Shown here: one piece after another, positions 52,330 to 61,176 of the stretch
Layout of the letters: each line of letters opens with the position of its first letter
Numbering within the stretch: the stretch's first letter is position 1
Assembly (NCBI RefSeq): GCF_019091085.1
Contig: NZ_JAGXJY010000013.1
Location: 1-64,000, forward strand
DNA: 64,000 nucleotides
DNA from: Mesorhizobium sp. GbtcB19
GTDB lineage: Bacteria > Pseudomonadota > Alphaproteobacteria > Rhizobiales > Rhizobiaceae
Reading direction: 5' to 3'
The notes under the pieces: generated by a model
Told to the model about the DNA's origin: nothing
The model's database searches: none
What the model saw: only the letters and a program-made list of their open reading frames with translations
Program-made: the position numbers and the translations under genes

Positions 52330-52354
52330 GGAACCAACCGACCCGCGTCCGGTT
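52330..52354 (+). promoter_or_regulatory. Possible EcfG/RpoE2-type promoter
   Basis: GGAAC at 52330-52334 is followed after 18 bases by TT at 52353-52354. It lies 31 bases before the ATG of the small gene at 52385, so the message would have a leader of about 25 bases. Confidence 0.45.
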
Positions 52355-52384
52355 GAAACCACCGAACCCAACGAGGAGATGATC

Positions 52385-52552
52385 ATGATACGCCTGCTGC
52401 TTACGGGTCTGTTCGCCTACACCGCCTATCGAGTCGCGGTGAGGATCATCGACGAGGTGCCAGGAGACGTCGCACCGCTGGAGATGCCCGGCGACGAAAG
52501 GCGCACGCTGCGGCGACAGTCGGCAGCGATGGGGGTCGAGCCCAGGCGGTAG
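52385..52552 (+). CDS. Small membrane-associated protein (55 aa)
   Basis: GAGGAG stands six bases before the ATG at 52385 (an ATG at 52379 is too close to it). The product has one short hydrophobic segment (MIRLLLTGLFAYTAYRVAV) and a charged C-terminus. Family unknown. Confidence 0.65.
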   Translation: MIRLLLTGLFAYTAYRVAVRIIDEVPGDVAPLEMPGDERRTLRRQSAAMGVEPRR

Positions 52553-52587
52553 TTACCTCGGTTCGATGCTCTGGTGCGCCGGCGCAG

Positions 52588-52642
52588 CCCCCTCTCCGGC
52601 CGCTTCGCGGCCACCTCTCCCCGCTCGCGCGGGGCGAGGAAA
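52588..52642. repeat. Dispersed palindromic repeat, type D
   Basis: CCCTCTCCGGCCGCTTCGCG then GCCACCTCTCCCCGCTCGCG and CGGGGCGAGGA. It is a relative of the copy at the left window edge. Confidence 0.65.
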
Positions 52643-52679
52643 ATATTGCGAACAAAGCGGAAACGATGCTTGATGGGCG

Positions 52680-54761
52680 ATGAACATCGCCGCTCGTGAT
52701 TCGTCCTTCGAGACGCCCGCCTATCTTGCCCGGCTGAACGACGAGCAGCGGCTGGCGGTGGTGCATGGCGACGGCAAGGTAGCCACCCCCCTGCTGGTGA
52801 TCGCCGGCGCCGGCTCCGGCAAGACCAACACGCTGGCGCATCGCGTCGCGCACCTCATCGTCAAGGGCGCCGATCCCCGCCGCATCCTGCTGATGACCTT
52901 TTCGCGCCGCGCGGCGTCAGAAATGGCCAAGCGCGTCGAGCGTATTGCCGGCGAGGTGCTGGGGCGCGATGCCGCCATCATCGCCGACGCGCTCGCCTGG
53001 GCCGGCACGTTTCACGGAATCGGCGCGAGGCTCTTGCGCGACTACGCCGAGCAGATCGGGCTCGACGCCGCCTTCACCATCCACGACCGCGAGGATTCGG
53101 CCGACCTGATGAACCTCGCCCGGCACGAGCTGGGATTTTCCAAGACCGAAAGCCGTTTTCCGACCAAGGGCACCTGCCTGCAGATCTACTCGCGCGCGGT
53201 GAACGCGCAAGCTCCGCTGGGCGAAGTGCTGGGCTCGGCGTTTCCATGGTGCGCGGCGTGGGCGGATCAACTCAAGGAACTGTTCGCGGCTTACGTGGAA
53301 GCCAAGCAGGCGCAGAACGTGCTCGATTACGACGACCTTTTGCTCTACTGGGCGCAGATGGCGGCGGAGCCTGAGATCGCAGCGCATCTCGGCAGCCGCT
53401 TCGACCATGTGCTGGTCGACGAATACCAGGACACCAACCGGCTGCAGGCCTCGATCCTGTTGGCGCTGAAGCCGGACGGCGCGGGCTTGACCGTGGTGGG
53501 CGACGACGCGCAGTCGATCTATTCCTTCCGCGCCGCGGAAGTGCGCAACATCCTCGATTTCCCAAAGCAGTTCGCGCAAGGCGCCGAGATCGTCATGCTG
53601 GAGCGCAATTACCGCTCGACCGAGACGATCCTGGCCGCCGCCAACAAGGTGATCGGCGAGGCCAGCGAGCGCTTCACCAAGAACCTTTGGACCGAGCGCC
53701 GGTCCTCGCACAAGCCGCAACTGGTCAGCGTGCGCGACGAGGCCGAGCAGGCCAATTATGTCTGCCAGGCGATCTTGGCCGAGCGCGAGGCCGGCACGGC
53801 ACTGAAGGCGCAGGCGGTGCTGTTCCGCACGTCGAGCCACAGCGGGCCGCTTGAGGTGGAACTGACGCGCCGCAACATCCCCTTCGTCAAATTCGGCGGC
53901 CTGAAATTCCTCGACGCCGCGCATGTGAAGGACATGCTGGCCATGCTGCGCTTTGCCGAAAATCCGCGCGACCGCGTCGCCGGTTTTCGCGTGCTGCAGT
54001 TGATGCCGGGCATCGGGCCGTCCGCCGCCTCGCAGATCGTCGACGCCATGGCGACATCACTGGACGAGACGCTGGGCCTTGCCCGCTTCCGGCCGCCGCA
54101 GCGCGCGGCGCAAGACTGGCCGGTGTTCCTCGACATCTATAGCGGCTTACGCGCCGGCGCCAAATGGCCGGCCGACCTCGAACGGATCAGGCTCTGGTAC
54201 GAACCGCATTTGGAACGCGTCCACGAGGACGCGATCACGCGCCGGGCCGATCTCATCCAGCTCGAGCAGATCGCCTCGACCTATCCCTCGCGCGAGCGTT
54301 TCCTCACCGAACTGACGCTCGACCCGCCCGACGCCACCAGCGACCAGGCCGGGCCGCCGCATCGCGACGAGGATTATCTCATCCTGTCGACCATCCATTC
54401 GGCGAAGGGGCAGGAGTGGAAGAACGTCTTCGTGCTCAACACCGTCGACGGCTGCATCCCGGCCGATCTCGGCGTCGGCACCAAGGAGGACATCGAGGAG
54501 GAGCGCCGGCTGCTCTACGTGGCGATGACCAGGGCCAAGGACAGCCTGCATCTCGTCGTGCCGCAGCGCTTTTATCCGCACAACCAGCCGGCACGCGGCG
54601 ACCGTCACGTCTATGCCTCGCGCACCCGCTTCATCCCGGCCTCGATGCTTGCCGCCTTCGAGCAGTCGTCCTGGGCGAGTGCGGCGCTCAAGGACGACCC
54701 GCGCCAGCGGCCGGGCGTCAAGGTCGACCTCGGCGCCCGCATGCGCGGCATGTGGAAATAG
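52680..54761 (+). CDS. UvrD/Rep-family ATP-dependent DNA helicase
   Basis: The 693-residue superfamily 1A helicase has Walker A GAGSGKTN (43-50), motif Ia MTFSRRAASEM, Walker B VLVDEYQDTN, GDDAQSIYSFRAAEV, motif IV NYRSTETI, motif V TIHSAKGQEWKNVF and motif VI VAMTRAKDSL. It lacks a long C-terminal tail of UvrD. Role in DNA repair or replication restart. Not in an operon. Confidence 0.93.
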   Translation: MNIAARDSSFETPAYLARLNDEQRLAVVHGDGKVATPLLVIAGAGSGKTNTLAHRVAHLIVKGADPRRILLMTFSRRAASEMAKRVERIAGEVLGRDAAIIADALAWAGTFHGIGARLLRDYAEQIGLDAAFTIHDREDSADLMNLARHELGFSKTESRFPTKGTCLQIYSRAVNAQAPLGEVLGSAFPWCAAWADQLKELFAAYVEAKQAQNVLDYDDLLLYWAQMAAEPEIAAHLGSRFDHVLVDEYQDTNRLQASILLALKPDGAGLTVVGDDAQSIYSFRAAEVRNILDFPKQFAQGAEIVMLERNYRSTETILAAANKVIGEASERFTKNLWTERRSSHKPQLVSVRDEAEQANYVCQAILAEREAGTALKAQAVLFRTSSHSGPLEVELTRRNIPFVKFGGLKFLDAAHVKDMLAMLRFAENPRDRVAGFRVLQLMPGIGPSAASQIVDAMATSLDETLGLARFRPPQRAAQDWPVFLDIYSGLRAGAKWPADLERIRLWYEPHLERVHEDAITRRADLIQLEQIASTYPSRERFLTELTLDPPDATSDQAGPPHRDEDYLILSTIHSAKGQEWKNVFVLNTVDGCIPADLGVGTKEDIEEERRLLYVAMTRAKDSLHLVVPQRFYPHNQPARGDRHVYASRTRFIPASMLAAFEQSSWASAALKDDPRQRPGVKVDLGARMRGMWK

Positions 54762-54858
54762 GCCGCTGACCCACTCCGGCCGATTGCCGGCGAAGAGCCC
54801 GACTTGCTCATCGCAACCGGTGGTGCCTCGCGCCGGCCGGAGAAAAATCGACTTGAGC

Positions 54859-54883
54859 GGAACCTCTCGCCACAAGCCGCGTT
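54859..54883 (+). promoter_or_regulatory. EcfG/RpoE2-type promoter for DUF982 copy 3
   Basis: GGAAC at 54859-54863, 16 bases, then CGTT at 54880-54883 is a full match to the alphaproteobacterial general stress sigma factor consensus. It lies 70 bases before the ATG of the DUF982 gene. Confidence 0.65.
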
Positions 54884-54952
54884 GTGGGGCGTCCCACCCC
54901 ACATCCGGAGGTGGCAACCCCGCCGCATCCGCAGCCAGTAGACGAGGTCCGA

Positions 54953-55255
54953 ATGTACGACAGGATGTTCTTCACCCCGGTCGCCCTCAGCGTCGGCGCC
55001 GGCCACAAGCGCATGATCGCCTCGCTGTTCCAGATGCATGACTTCCTGACCGAGTTCCCGCCGTCGCGCCGCCGTCTCAGCTATGGCGCCGCGGTGAAGG
55101 CCTGCGAGGCCGCGCGGAGCGGAGAGATTTCGGCCGAAGCCGCGCGCGATGCGCTGATCACCTTCGCCGTGACGGCCGGCGTGCTGTGGCCTTCGGACCA
55201 GCCGGTCATCTCGGTCAAACCCGTGGCACGCGGCTATGGCGGCTTTGCCGCCTGA
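54953..55255 (+). CDS. DUF982 family protein, copy 3
   Basis: The 100-residue protein starts MYDRMFFTPVALSVGAGHKR and follows the DUF982 pattern (central helix, then AVKACEAARSGEISAEAARD). It is longer than copies 1 and 2, with a C-terminal tail (KPVARGYGGFAA). The promoter upstream fits the general stress sigma factor. GACGAGG lies before the ATG. A good terminator follows. Confidence 0.85.
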   Translation: MYDRMFFTPVALSVGAGHKRMIASLFQMHDFLTEFPPSRRRLSYGAAVKACEAARSGEISAEAARDALITFAVTAGVLWPSDQPVISVKPVARGYGGFAA

Positions 55256-55283
55256 TCTCAACTGCAAGGATACCCTGCTGCGA

Positions 55284-55307
55284 AAGCCCGCCTTCGAAGG
55301 CGGGCTT
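55284..55307 (+). terminator. Intrinsic terminator after DUF982 copy 3
   Basis: AAGCCCGCC and GGCGGGCTT pair around TTCGAA and are followed by GTTTGT. It also stands at the 3' end of the convergent desaturase-family gene and may serve both. Confidence 0.75.
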
Positions 55308-55317
55308 GTTTGTGCCG

Positions 55318-56133
55318 TCATTCCGGCTTGGCGGCCGCCGGCGCGGCTTCGGCGATCGGCGCAGCCGGCTCCGAACTGGCAATGAAGGGATAGACGAGCT
55401 GCTGGTGGTAGAGCTGCGGCACCGGCTCGTCGAGACCGTATTTTTCCGGCATGCGCTGCGGCATGAACAAGGTGCCGCCGATCAGGTCGAGAATGGGCAG
55501 CTGGGCGGCGAAGTTCTTGTCAAAGGCCTGGCGTTCGTTGGCGTGGTGCCAGTGATGGAACTGCGGCGAGGCAATCAGCCATCTCAGCGGCCCGAATTTG
55601 ATGCGTGTGTTGGAGTGGATGAACACCGACTGCCCGTGATAGATCAGCACGTAGATGAGCACCGCATCGCCGGAAAAACCCAGCGCGAACAGCGGCAGGA
55701 ATGATGCCGACTTGGTCAGGATCTGGTCCACCGGATGGACGCGATGGGCGGCCAGCCAGTCCATCTCCTCGATCGAGTGGTGGATGGCGTGAAAGCGCCA
55801 CAGGAACGGCACCGCGTGGAACGCGCGGTGGGCAAGGTAGAAGCCGATGTCGGCGACGAGCAGCGCCTCGATCGCCTGCAGCCACAAAGGTTGCGACCGC
55901 ACGGCGGCGGTGAGCGCTTCCGGAACGAAGCGCTGCGCCACGAACATCGCCGCGCCGATCACCAGCAACATGCCGAGCTTGATGACGATGCCATTGAAAA
56001 GCAGATAGAAAACGTCGTTCAGCCAATGCCGACGCGTCGCCGACTGCTCGGCATGCAGCGGCAGGAGCTGCTCCAGCGGAATGAAGATGAGGGCGATGAC
56101 CAGCACCGCCTTGAAGTCGATAAGATCGAACAC
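55318..56133 (-). CDS. Sterol desaturase / fatty acid hydroxylase superfamily protein
   Basis: The 271-residue protein has four or five membrane segments and the histidine clusters HRAFH, HAIHH and FHHWHH typical of membrane di-iron hydroxylases of the ERG3/SUR2 type. Substrate is unknown (fatty acid, carotenoid or hopanoid-type lipid are options). It is convergent with DUF982 copy 3. Confidence 0.9.
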   Translation of the reverse strand: MFDLIDFKAVLVIALIFIPLEQLLPLHAEQSATRRHWLNDVFYLLFNGIVIKLGMLLVIGAAMFVAQRFVPEALTAAVRSQPLWLQAIEALLVADIGFYLAHRAFHAVPFLWRFHAIHHSIEEMDWLAAHRVHPVDQILTKSASFLPLFALGFSGDAVLIYVLIYHGQSVFIHSNTRIKFGPLRWLIASPQFHHWHHANERQAFDKNFAAQLPILDLIGGTLFMPQRMPEKYGLDEPVPQLYHQQLVYPFIASSEPAAPIAEAAPAAAKPE

Positions 56134-56327
56134 GGTCGCTCGCGGATCGGCTGAGGTCAGCCGCCGACACTAGCCGCCAAAGGATGAACGGACCGTTGAT
56201 GGCCCGGGCATGCATTGCGCCTGCCCGCCGCAAGAATCCCGTGAAACTTTTTCGACCGCTGCGTGAAACAGCACACGGAACATCCACGTTCACCATGCCA
56301 GTTGCGGACCCGCGGCAAGGAGGGCGG

Positions 56328-56747
56328 ATGTTTCTCGATCGCGAGCGTTTCAAGCCGGCGGCCGAAATGCGGCTCAGCCGCGACAAATCGTCGATCCGGG
56401 TGACGGTAACCGACCCGAAAGTGTGCGAGCTCGGCGAAGCCGTCTATGTCTGGATCACCACCGAGGGCAAGCCGGTAAGGATCGGCACCTGCGGCGTCTC
56501 GGCCGGCAAGCGCCTGCTTTCCTATCCCGGCTATATCAACCGCAGCCTTGCCGGCCGCGGCGGCGCGACGCCGAAATGGGAAGCGTTGAAGTGGCTGAAC
56601 CTGCTTACCGAGCATGGCACGCTGACGGCGGTGGTGCATCAGCCGGAGCCGACGCCGACGGCGGCGGGCCTGATCAGGCCCTATCTCGACGTCGAGCGCC
56701 AATTGATCCGCCAGCACAGGCCGTTGCTCAACCGCAGCCATCGTTGA
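56328..56747 (+). CDS. GIY-YIG-like domain protein
   Basis: The 139-residue protein (start ATG 56328, with AAGGAGG upstream) shows a degenerate GIY-YIG nuclease layout: VYVWITTEGKPVRIGTCG, an internal KRLLSYPGY and C-terminal ERQLIRQHRPLLNR, corresponding to the catalytic Glu and the N-terminal end of the family. The G-I-Y and Y-I-G words are changed to V-Y-V and V-R-I-G, so catalysis is uncertain. Monocistronic. Confidence 0.6.
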   Translation: MFLDRERFKPAAEMRLSRDKSSIRVTVTDPKVCELGEAVYVWITTEGKPVRIGTCGVSAGKRLLSYPGYINRSLAGRGGATPKWEALKWLNLLTEHGTLTAVVHQPEPTPTAAGLIRPYLDVERQLIRQHRPLLNRSHR

Positions 56748-56791
56748 CCACGGTGCCGCCGGCGGGCGTTAAAAGCGTCTCGCGAAGCGGT

Positions 56792-57577
56792 TTAGTGCAT
56801 CGTACCGGCGGCGTCGCCGGCCAGCACGGCGCGCGGGTTTTCGAAGCTCACCTGATCGCGGCCGTTGGACTTGGCCTTGTAAAGATGGCGGTCGGCGACC
56901 TGGAACATATCGTGGTAGGTGGTCGGGCCGCTGAAGGCGATGCCGCCGATGCTCACCGAAAGCGGGCAAGGCCTGCCGCCGGGTGCAAATTCGGCCTCGC
57001 GGATGCGGCGCCGGATGGATTCGGCGACCAGGAAGGAGCGCGCGGCGTCGGCGCCGGGCAGGAAGACCGCGAACTCCTCGCCGCCGATGCGCCCGACTAT
57101 GTCGGCGCCGTGCAATTGTCCCTTTATCGTCGCGGCGATTAAGCGAAGCGCCTGGTCGCCACAATCATGGCCGAGGCGGTCATTGATCGACTTGAAATGG
57201 TCGGCGTCGACGATCAGCAGCGCGCCGGCATCGGCCACGGCCTGGCCGCGCGCCTGGTCCAGATAGGCCTCGACGAGCATCGAGAAGGCGCCACGGTTGA
57301 AGACCGCCGTCAGGCTGTCGGTCGCGGCGATGACGCTGAGCTCCTTCTGCGCGATCGCCAGTTGGCGCATCTTCCACATCAGGAAGAACAGGAAGGAGCC
57401 GCCAAGGATCAGCGGCAGGAAGAGATCCGTGAGCTGCGCCCAAAGCAGCGCCTGCGGCGTCAGCGAGGGGAAGTTGAAGGAATCGACGAAGAAGGCAGCG
57501 GCAATGAAAAAGGCGGTGCCGGCGGCGGTAACAACCACCACCCTGCCCCAACTTGTCGGGGACAAATCGATGCGCAT
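56792..57577 (-). CDS. Membrane-bound GGDEF diguanylate cyclase
   Basis: The 261-residue protein has two N-terminal membrane segments (about 10-30 and 45-70) and a GGDEF domain with the active-site motif GRIGGEEFAVFLP. D(A)D(H)FKSIND gives the metal-binding region. An RxxD inhibitory site is not obvious, so it may be unregulated. It should make c-di-GMP. Confidence 0.9.
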   Translation of the reverse strand: MRIDLSPTSWGRVVVVTAAGTAFFIAAAFFVDSFNFPSLTPQALLWAQLTDLFLPLILGGSFLFFLMWKMRQLAIAQKELSVIAATDSLTAVFNRGAFSMLVEAYLDQARGQAVADAGALLIVDADHFKSINDRLGHDCGDQALRLIAATIKGQLHGADIVGRIGGEEFAVFLPGADAARSFLVAESIRRRIREAEFAPGGRPCPLSVSIGGIAFSGPTTYHDMFQVADRHLYKAKSNGRDQVSFENPRAVLAGDAAGTMH

Positions 57578-57700
57578 GCCCTTGCTCCCGTTGCGTCAGG
57601 CCACCTTGCCGCGAGGAAGGCAAACGAACTGCTAATATACGCGCCAGTTGGTGAACTTGGTTAATTCTCCTTCATCGCCCGCCTACGTGGCAGACAGCCA

Positions 57701-57730
57701 GAAAGCCCACCACGGATGTGGCGGGCTTTC
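57701..57730. terminator. Bidirectional hairpin
   Basis: GAAAGCCC-CCAC pairs with GTGG-GGGCTTTC. It stands at the 3' end of the Gly/Ala-rich protein gene on the minus strand and upstream of the diguanylate cyclase gene. T-runs are short. Confidence 0.6.
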
Positions 57731-57754
57731 CGACCGAGCTGCCTGCGGCATGCG

Positions 57755-58327
57755 TCAGCGACGCGAAATCATCAGGCAGAGCGCCCTCAGATCGCTGTCA
57801 TAGGTCCCTTCGCTGGAAAGCACATCGACACAGCGCTTCTTCATGCGCATGAGTTTGTTGCCCGTCATCTGCGCAAGAGCGGCCGAGGGTCCTGTCGTGA
57901 CCGGTGTGCCAGGGGTACCCGGAACTCCCGACGTGCTTGGCGTGCCGACACCGACACCGGCGGAAGCACCAAGCGTCCCGATGCCGACATTGGCGCCACT
58001 GGTGCCGATCGAAGCCGTGGCTCCGGTGTCGGTCCCGCCTAGGGACACCGCCGCATCCGCTGCCTGGCCGCCACCAAGCGAAACGGCACCGTTGGCGCCG
58101 CTGGCTCCGCCGATGGAAGCCGTTGCACTGGTGCTGCTTCCCCCAAACGAGGCGTCTGCATTGGCACCGCTCGCGCCGCCAGCGTTGGCGCTGGCTCCAT
58201 TACCGCCGACGGACACGCCGCCGAGACCACCCAACCCAAGACTTGCAGCATTCGATGGAACCGCCAAAATAGCGACAATCGCGCCGCAAGTAAGGGCTTT
58301 ATACAACTTCCGAATGATACTTGGCAT
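57755..58327 (-). CDS. Exported Gly/Ala/Ser-rich low-complexity protein
   Basis: The 190-residue protein (ATG 58327, with GGAGGAGAG upstream) has a signal peptide (LTCGAIVAILAVPSNA) and then a degenerate repeat of G-G/A-S-x-x-A units (for example GGVSVGGNGASANAGGASGA) over about 110 residues, followed by a Pro-rich linker and a folded C-terminus with KRCVDVLSSEGTYDSDLRAL and CLMISRR. Probably an exported structural or adhesive protein; unknown. Confidence 0.75.
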   Translation of the reverse strand: MPSIIRKLYKALTCGAIVAILAVPSNAASLGLGGLGGVSVGGNGASANAGGASGANADASFGGSSTSATASIGGASGANGAVSLGGGQAADAAVSLGGTDTGATASIGTSGANVGIGTLGASAGVGVGTPSTSGVPGTPGTPVTTGPSAALAQMTGNKLMRMKKRCVDVLSSEGTYDSDLRALCLMISRR

Positions 58328-58408
58328 GATACTCTCCTCCTTAGACAGTATATGCTGCACTGCATCCCGCACGCATCGCGTTCTTTGGTGAACGCCGTGC
58401 GCATACAT

Positions 58409-58598
58409 ATCTACGCCGATGGCCGCGCCTGAGTTTCAAGCGTGAATTTGCAAGAATATTTTGTAGTTTCTTGTTGTTATACCGAATTATTAAATAAATT
58501 TTCGACTTTTCGTCGACATTTAATTAAGTAGAGTCACCAAGAAACATGTCTCGCGCGAGCGCCGTGAACCCGCAGTAGAAATGCGAGGGAGCTTTGCC
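58409..58598. other. AT-rich promoter-like stretch
   Basis: The stretch includes ATATTTTGTAGTTTCTTG and ATTATTAAATAAATTTT, unusual in this GC-rich window. It lies upstream of the Gly/Ala-rich exported gene. It may hold the promoter or silencer sites. Confidence 0.45.
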
Positions 58599-59111
58599 TC
58601 AGGCGTAGGCGCGGCCTTCCTCGGAGCGCTGGAACAGCACCAGGTCGAGCGGCACCGAGGGCCGGCCTAGCACGGTGAGGCACATATGCGCCTGGCCGCG
58701 ATGGTGGGTCTGGTGGTTGAAGAAGTGGCTGAGCGCCGGCGCCACCCGCTGCGAGACGGTGCGCATGTCGGTCAGCGTCATGTAGGAGAAGCGGCCGGCC
58801 AGCGCCTTGTCGCTCATGCCGCCGACCCAGTCGACGATCCTCCTGTCCTCCGCCTCGCGCGCCTGCCGCAGGCCGGACAAAGCGCGGTAGAGGATGGCGG
58901 CGGTGTTCGAAGGCGCGTCGCCCTCGCCGGTGAAGCGCTTCATCCAGACGCGGTCGACGGCGAGCAGATGGTTGAGGGTGCCCAGCATCGAGCCGAAGAC
59001 GGCGCCGACGTCACGACCGAGCTCCTCGTCGCCCAGATCGGCGGCGGCATCATAGAGGCGACCGTTGGCCCATTGATTGTAGGCCGCAAACATCATGAAA
59101 TGCTGCTTCAT
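58599..59111 (-). CDS. DinB-family protein
   Basis: The 170-residue protein is a DinB/YfiT-type four-helix protein: YNQWANGRLYDAA at the start, LNHLLAVDRVWMKRF, and the metal-binding end HFFNHQTHHRGQAHM. The three histidines are present. GGAAAGA precedes the ATG at 59111. Function in stress or thiol chemistry; uncertain. It is divergent from the GST gene. Confidence 0.88.
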   Translation of the reverse strand: MKQHFMMFAAYNQWANGRLYDAAADLGDEELGRDVGAVFGSMLGTLNHLLAVDRVWMKRFTGEGDAPSNTAAILYRALSGLRQAREAEDRRIVDWVGGMSDKALAGRFSYMTLTDMRTVSQRVAPALSHFFNHQTHHRGQAHMCLTVLGRPSVPLDLVLFQRSEEGRAYA

Positions 59112-59172
59112 TCTTTCCACCCGGCTCAACCCGAATCCGGGCCCTTCGTAACCCGCAGCAACGGACCCGCCA

Positions 59173-59865
59173 ATGACCATTCTGCTCTACGACCTCGTCG
59201 GCCATGACGCCGCCCGCCCGTTCAGCCCGCATTGCTGGAAGGCCAAGATGGCATTGGCGCACAAGGGCCTCGCCGCCACCAAGGTGCCGACGCGCTTCCT
59301 CGAGGTGCCCGAAGTCGAGGGCGGCGTGTCGAAGACGGTGCCGGTGATCCGCGATGGCGAGCGTGTGGTGGTCGATTCCTTCGCCATCGCGCTCTATCTG
59401 GACCAAGCCTATCCGGATCGGCCGACGCTGTTTGGCGGTGAAGGCGGCAAGGCGATGGCACGCTTCATCGAGCGCTGGTCGCAGCTCACCATCCATCCCT
59501 ATATCGCGACGGTGGCGCTGACCGGGCTGCATGCCATGCAGGACGAGCCGAACGCCGCCTATTTCCGCGAGAGCCGCGAGCAGCGCTACGGCAAGCGGCT
59601 GGAAGACGTCGTGGCCAACCGCGACGCCGGGCTCTCGGCCTTCCGCGCCGCGCTGGAGCCGCTGCGCTCGACACTCACCTACCAGCCCTTCATCGGCGGT
59701 GAGGCGCCGCTGTTTGCCGATTACATCGTGTTCGGGGCGCTGCAATGGGGTCGCATCGCCTCGCCTTTCCAATTGCTCGACGACAGCGACGGCATCGCCC
59801 GCTGGTTCGAGCGCTGCCTCGACCTGCATGGCGGGATCGGCAGGCAGGTCGCGGCGGCAGCGTAA
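59173..59865 (+). CDS. Glutathione S-transferase family protein
   Basis: The 230-residue protein has an N-terminal thioredoxin-like domain (RPFSPHCWKAKMALAHKGL, cis-Pro block VPVIRDGERVVVDSFAIALY) and an all-helical C-terminal domain. The Ser-Pro-His-Cys site is the likely glutathione-binding site. Substrate unknown. Confidence 0.9.
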   Translation: MTILLYDLVGHDAARPFSPHCWKAKMALAHKGLAATKVPTRFLEVPEVEGGVSKTVPVIRDGERVVVDSFAIALYLDQAYPDRPTLFGGEGGKAMARFIERWSQLTIHPYIATVALTGLHAMQDEPNAAYFRESREQRYGKRLEDVVANRDAGLSAFRAALEPLRSTLTYQPFIGGEAPLFADYIVFGALQWGRIASPFQLLDDSDGIARWFERCLDLHGGIGRQVAAAA

Positions 59866-59880
59866 GACGCCGGCGTCGGG

Positions 59881-60177
59881 ATGTTGCGCCACCAGATGCG
59901 GGCCGCGATCTGGGTCTACCCCGGCAAGGGCGGCTGGCATTTCGTGACGCTGCCAACGGAGGTCGCGGCGCGGATCAAAGCGGCGATGGCGGGACTGGCC
60001 CGCCCCTGGGGCTCGCTCGGCGTGACGGCGAGCATCGGCAAGACCAGGTGGCAAACGTCGCTCTTTCCCGACAAGGCATCCGGCAGCCTGCTGTTGCCGG
60101 TCAAGGCCTCGGTGCGCCAGCGCGAAGGTCTCAAGGCCGGCGATGCGCCGACACTGACCATTGAGATCGAGCTTTAG
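59881..60177 (+). CDS. DUF1905-domain protein
   Basis: The 98-residue protein has the DUF1905 pattern: WHFVTLPTEVAARIKA, RPWGSLGVTASIGKTRWQTS and LPVKASVRQREGLKAGD. It is a small beta-barrel-like protein of unknown function. It lies 15 bases after the GST gene and probably shares its transcript. Its last bases overlap the convergent gene at 60174. Confidence 0.85.
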   Translation: MLRHQMRAAIWVYPGKGGWHFVTLPTEVAARIKAAMAGLARPWGSLGVTASIGKTRWQTSLFPDKASGSLLLPVKASVRQREGLKAGDAPTLTIEIEL

Positions 60178-60392
60178 GGTCGGTCCTGGCGCTCCTTCGG
60201 CGCGTCTTTGCCAACCAGCCTGACGCAGATCGGGTCGCCTTCGCCCATGCGGGTGCACTGCCATTCCGGGCCGAAGCCGAAGTTCTGGTCGCGCGGAGGA
60301 TGAAACACGAGGACGAAGCCAAGCACGGCAAGAAGTACAGCCATGAGGAAAATGCCCGCCACGTCGCCGCGTCTGAGATAAGGCCAGTTCAT
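60174..60392 (-). CDS. Small membrane protein (72 aa)
   Basis: The protein has one N-terminal membrane segment (GIFLMAVLLAVLGFVLVFHP) and a short exported part with two cysteines (WQCTRMG, PICVRL). It matches the wording of a Rhizobiales family of unknown function. The ATG at 60392 follows GAGGCG. Confidence 0.65.
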   Translation of the reverse strand: MNWPYLRRGDVAGIFLMAVLLAVLGFVLVFHPPRDQNFGFGPEWQCTRMGEGDPICVRLVGKDAPKERQDRP

Positions 60393-60572
60393 CGCCTCAG
60401 GCTCCGCCGTCACAGGCGCTCCGGGAACCGGGTGCCCGGCGCGCATGCAGCCGTCTAATTATCCCGCAAAGAGCCCGTCTTGACCAGAAGCCGCCTCCCC
60501 TTGGCAAGCCGCCAAGCGGCTTGTATAGAGCCCGCCACTCCAATTTCCATTCCCAAGAACAAGGACGACCCT

Positions 60573-60995
60573 ATGGCGATCGAACGCACCTTCTCCATGA
60601 TCAAGCCGGACGCGACCAGGCGCAACCTGACGGGCGCCATCACCAGGATGCTGGAAGACGCCGGCCTGCGCGTCATCGCATCGCGCCGCGTATGGATGAG
60701 CCGCCGCGAGGCCGAAGGTTTCTACGCCGTTCACAAGGATCGCCCGTTCTTCGGCGAGCTGGTGGAGTTCATGTCGTCGGCCCCGACCATCGTGCAGGTT
60801 CTGGAAGGCGAGAACGCCATCGCCCGGAATCGCGAAGTGATGGGCGCCACCAACCCGGCCAACGCCGCCGAAGGCACCATCCGCAAGGTGCACGCGCTGT
60901 CGATCGGCGAGAACTCGGTGCATGGCTCGGACGCGCCGGAGACGGCCGCGCAGGAGATCAAGTACTGGTTTTCGGACACCGAAATCGTCGGCTGA
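60573..60995 (+). CDS. ndk: Nucleoside diphosphate kinase
   Basis: The 140-residue protein is full length and has the catalytic His117 in GENSVHGSDAPETAAQEIKY. The start AIERTFSMIKPDATRRNL is canonical. It makes NTPs from NDPs. An intrinsic terminator follows at 61022-61046. Confidence 0.97.
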   Translation: MAIERTFSMIKPDATRRNLTGAITRMLEDAGLRVIASRRVWMSRREAEGFYAVHKDRPFFGELVEFMSSAPTIVQVLEGENAIARNREVMGATNPANAAEGTIRKVHALSIGENSVHGSDAPETAAQEIKYWFSDTEIVG

Positions 60996-61021
60996 GCTGA
61001 AAAAGCTTCGACTTCAGGATT

Positions 61022-61046
61022 AGGGCGGTCCGGCTCCACCGGAGCG
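61022..61046 (+). terminator. Intrinsic terminator after ndk
   Basis: AGGGCG-TCCGG pairs with CCGGA-CGCCCT, followed by a run of six Ts. Confidence 0.9.
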
Positions 61047-61176
61047 CCCTTTTTTGCAGCAACGGGATAGACATCTCGGCCAGACGCCCTAAGTCCCCGC
61101 CCCGGCGGCATTGGCCGAGGGGTCCGCCCGGCCTGCGGACGACCAGCGCGCCTCCGCCGAAACTGGGAGGAGTGCC

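Noticed and set aside
59050..60264. A 404-codon minus-strand frame opposite the GST and DUF1905 genes
   Set aside because: Composition is shadow-like and the plus-strand genes carry recognisable domains.
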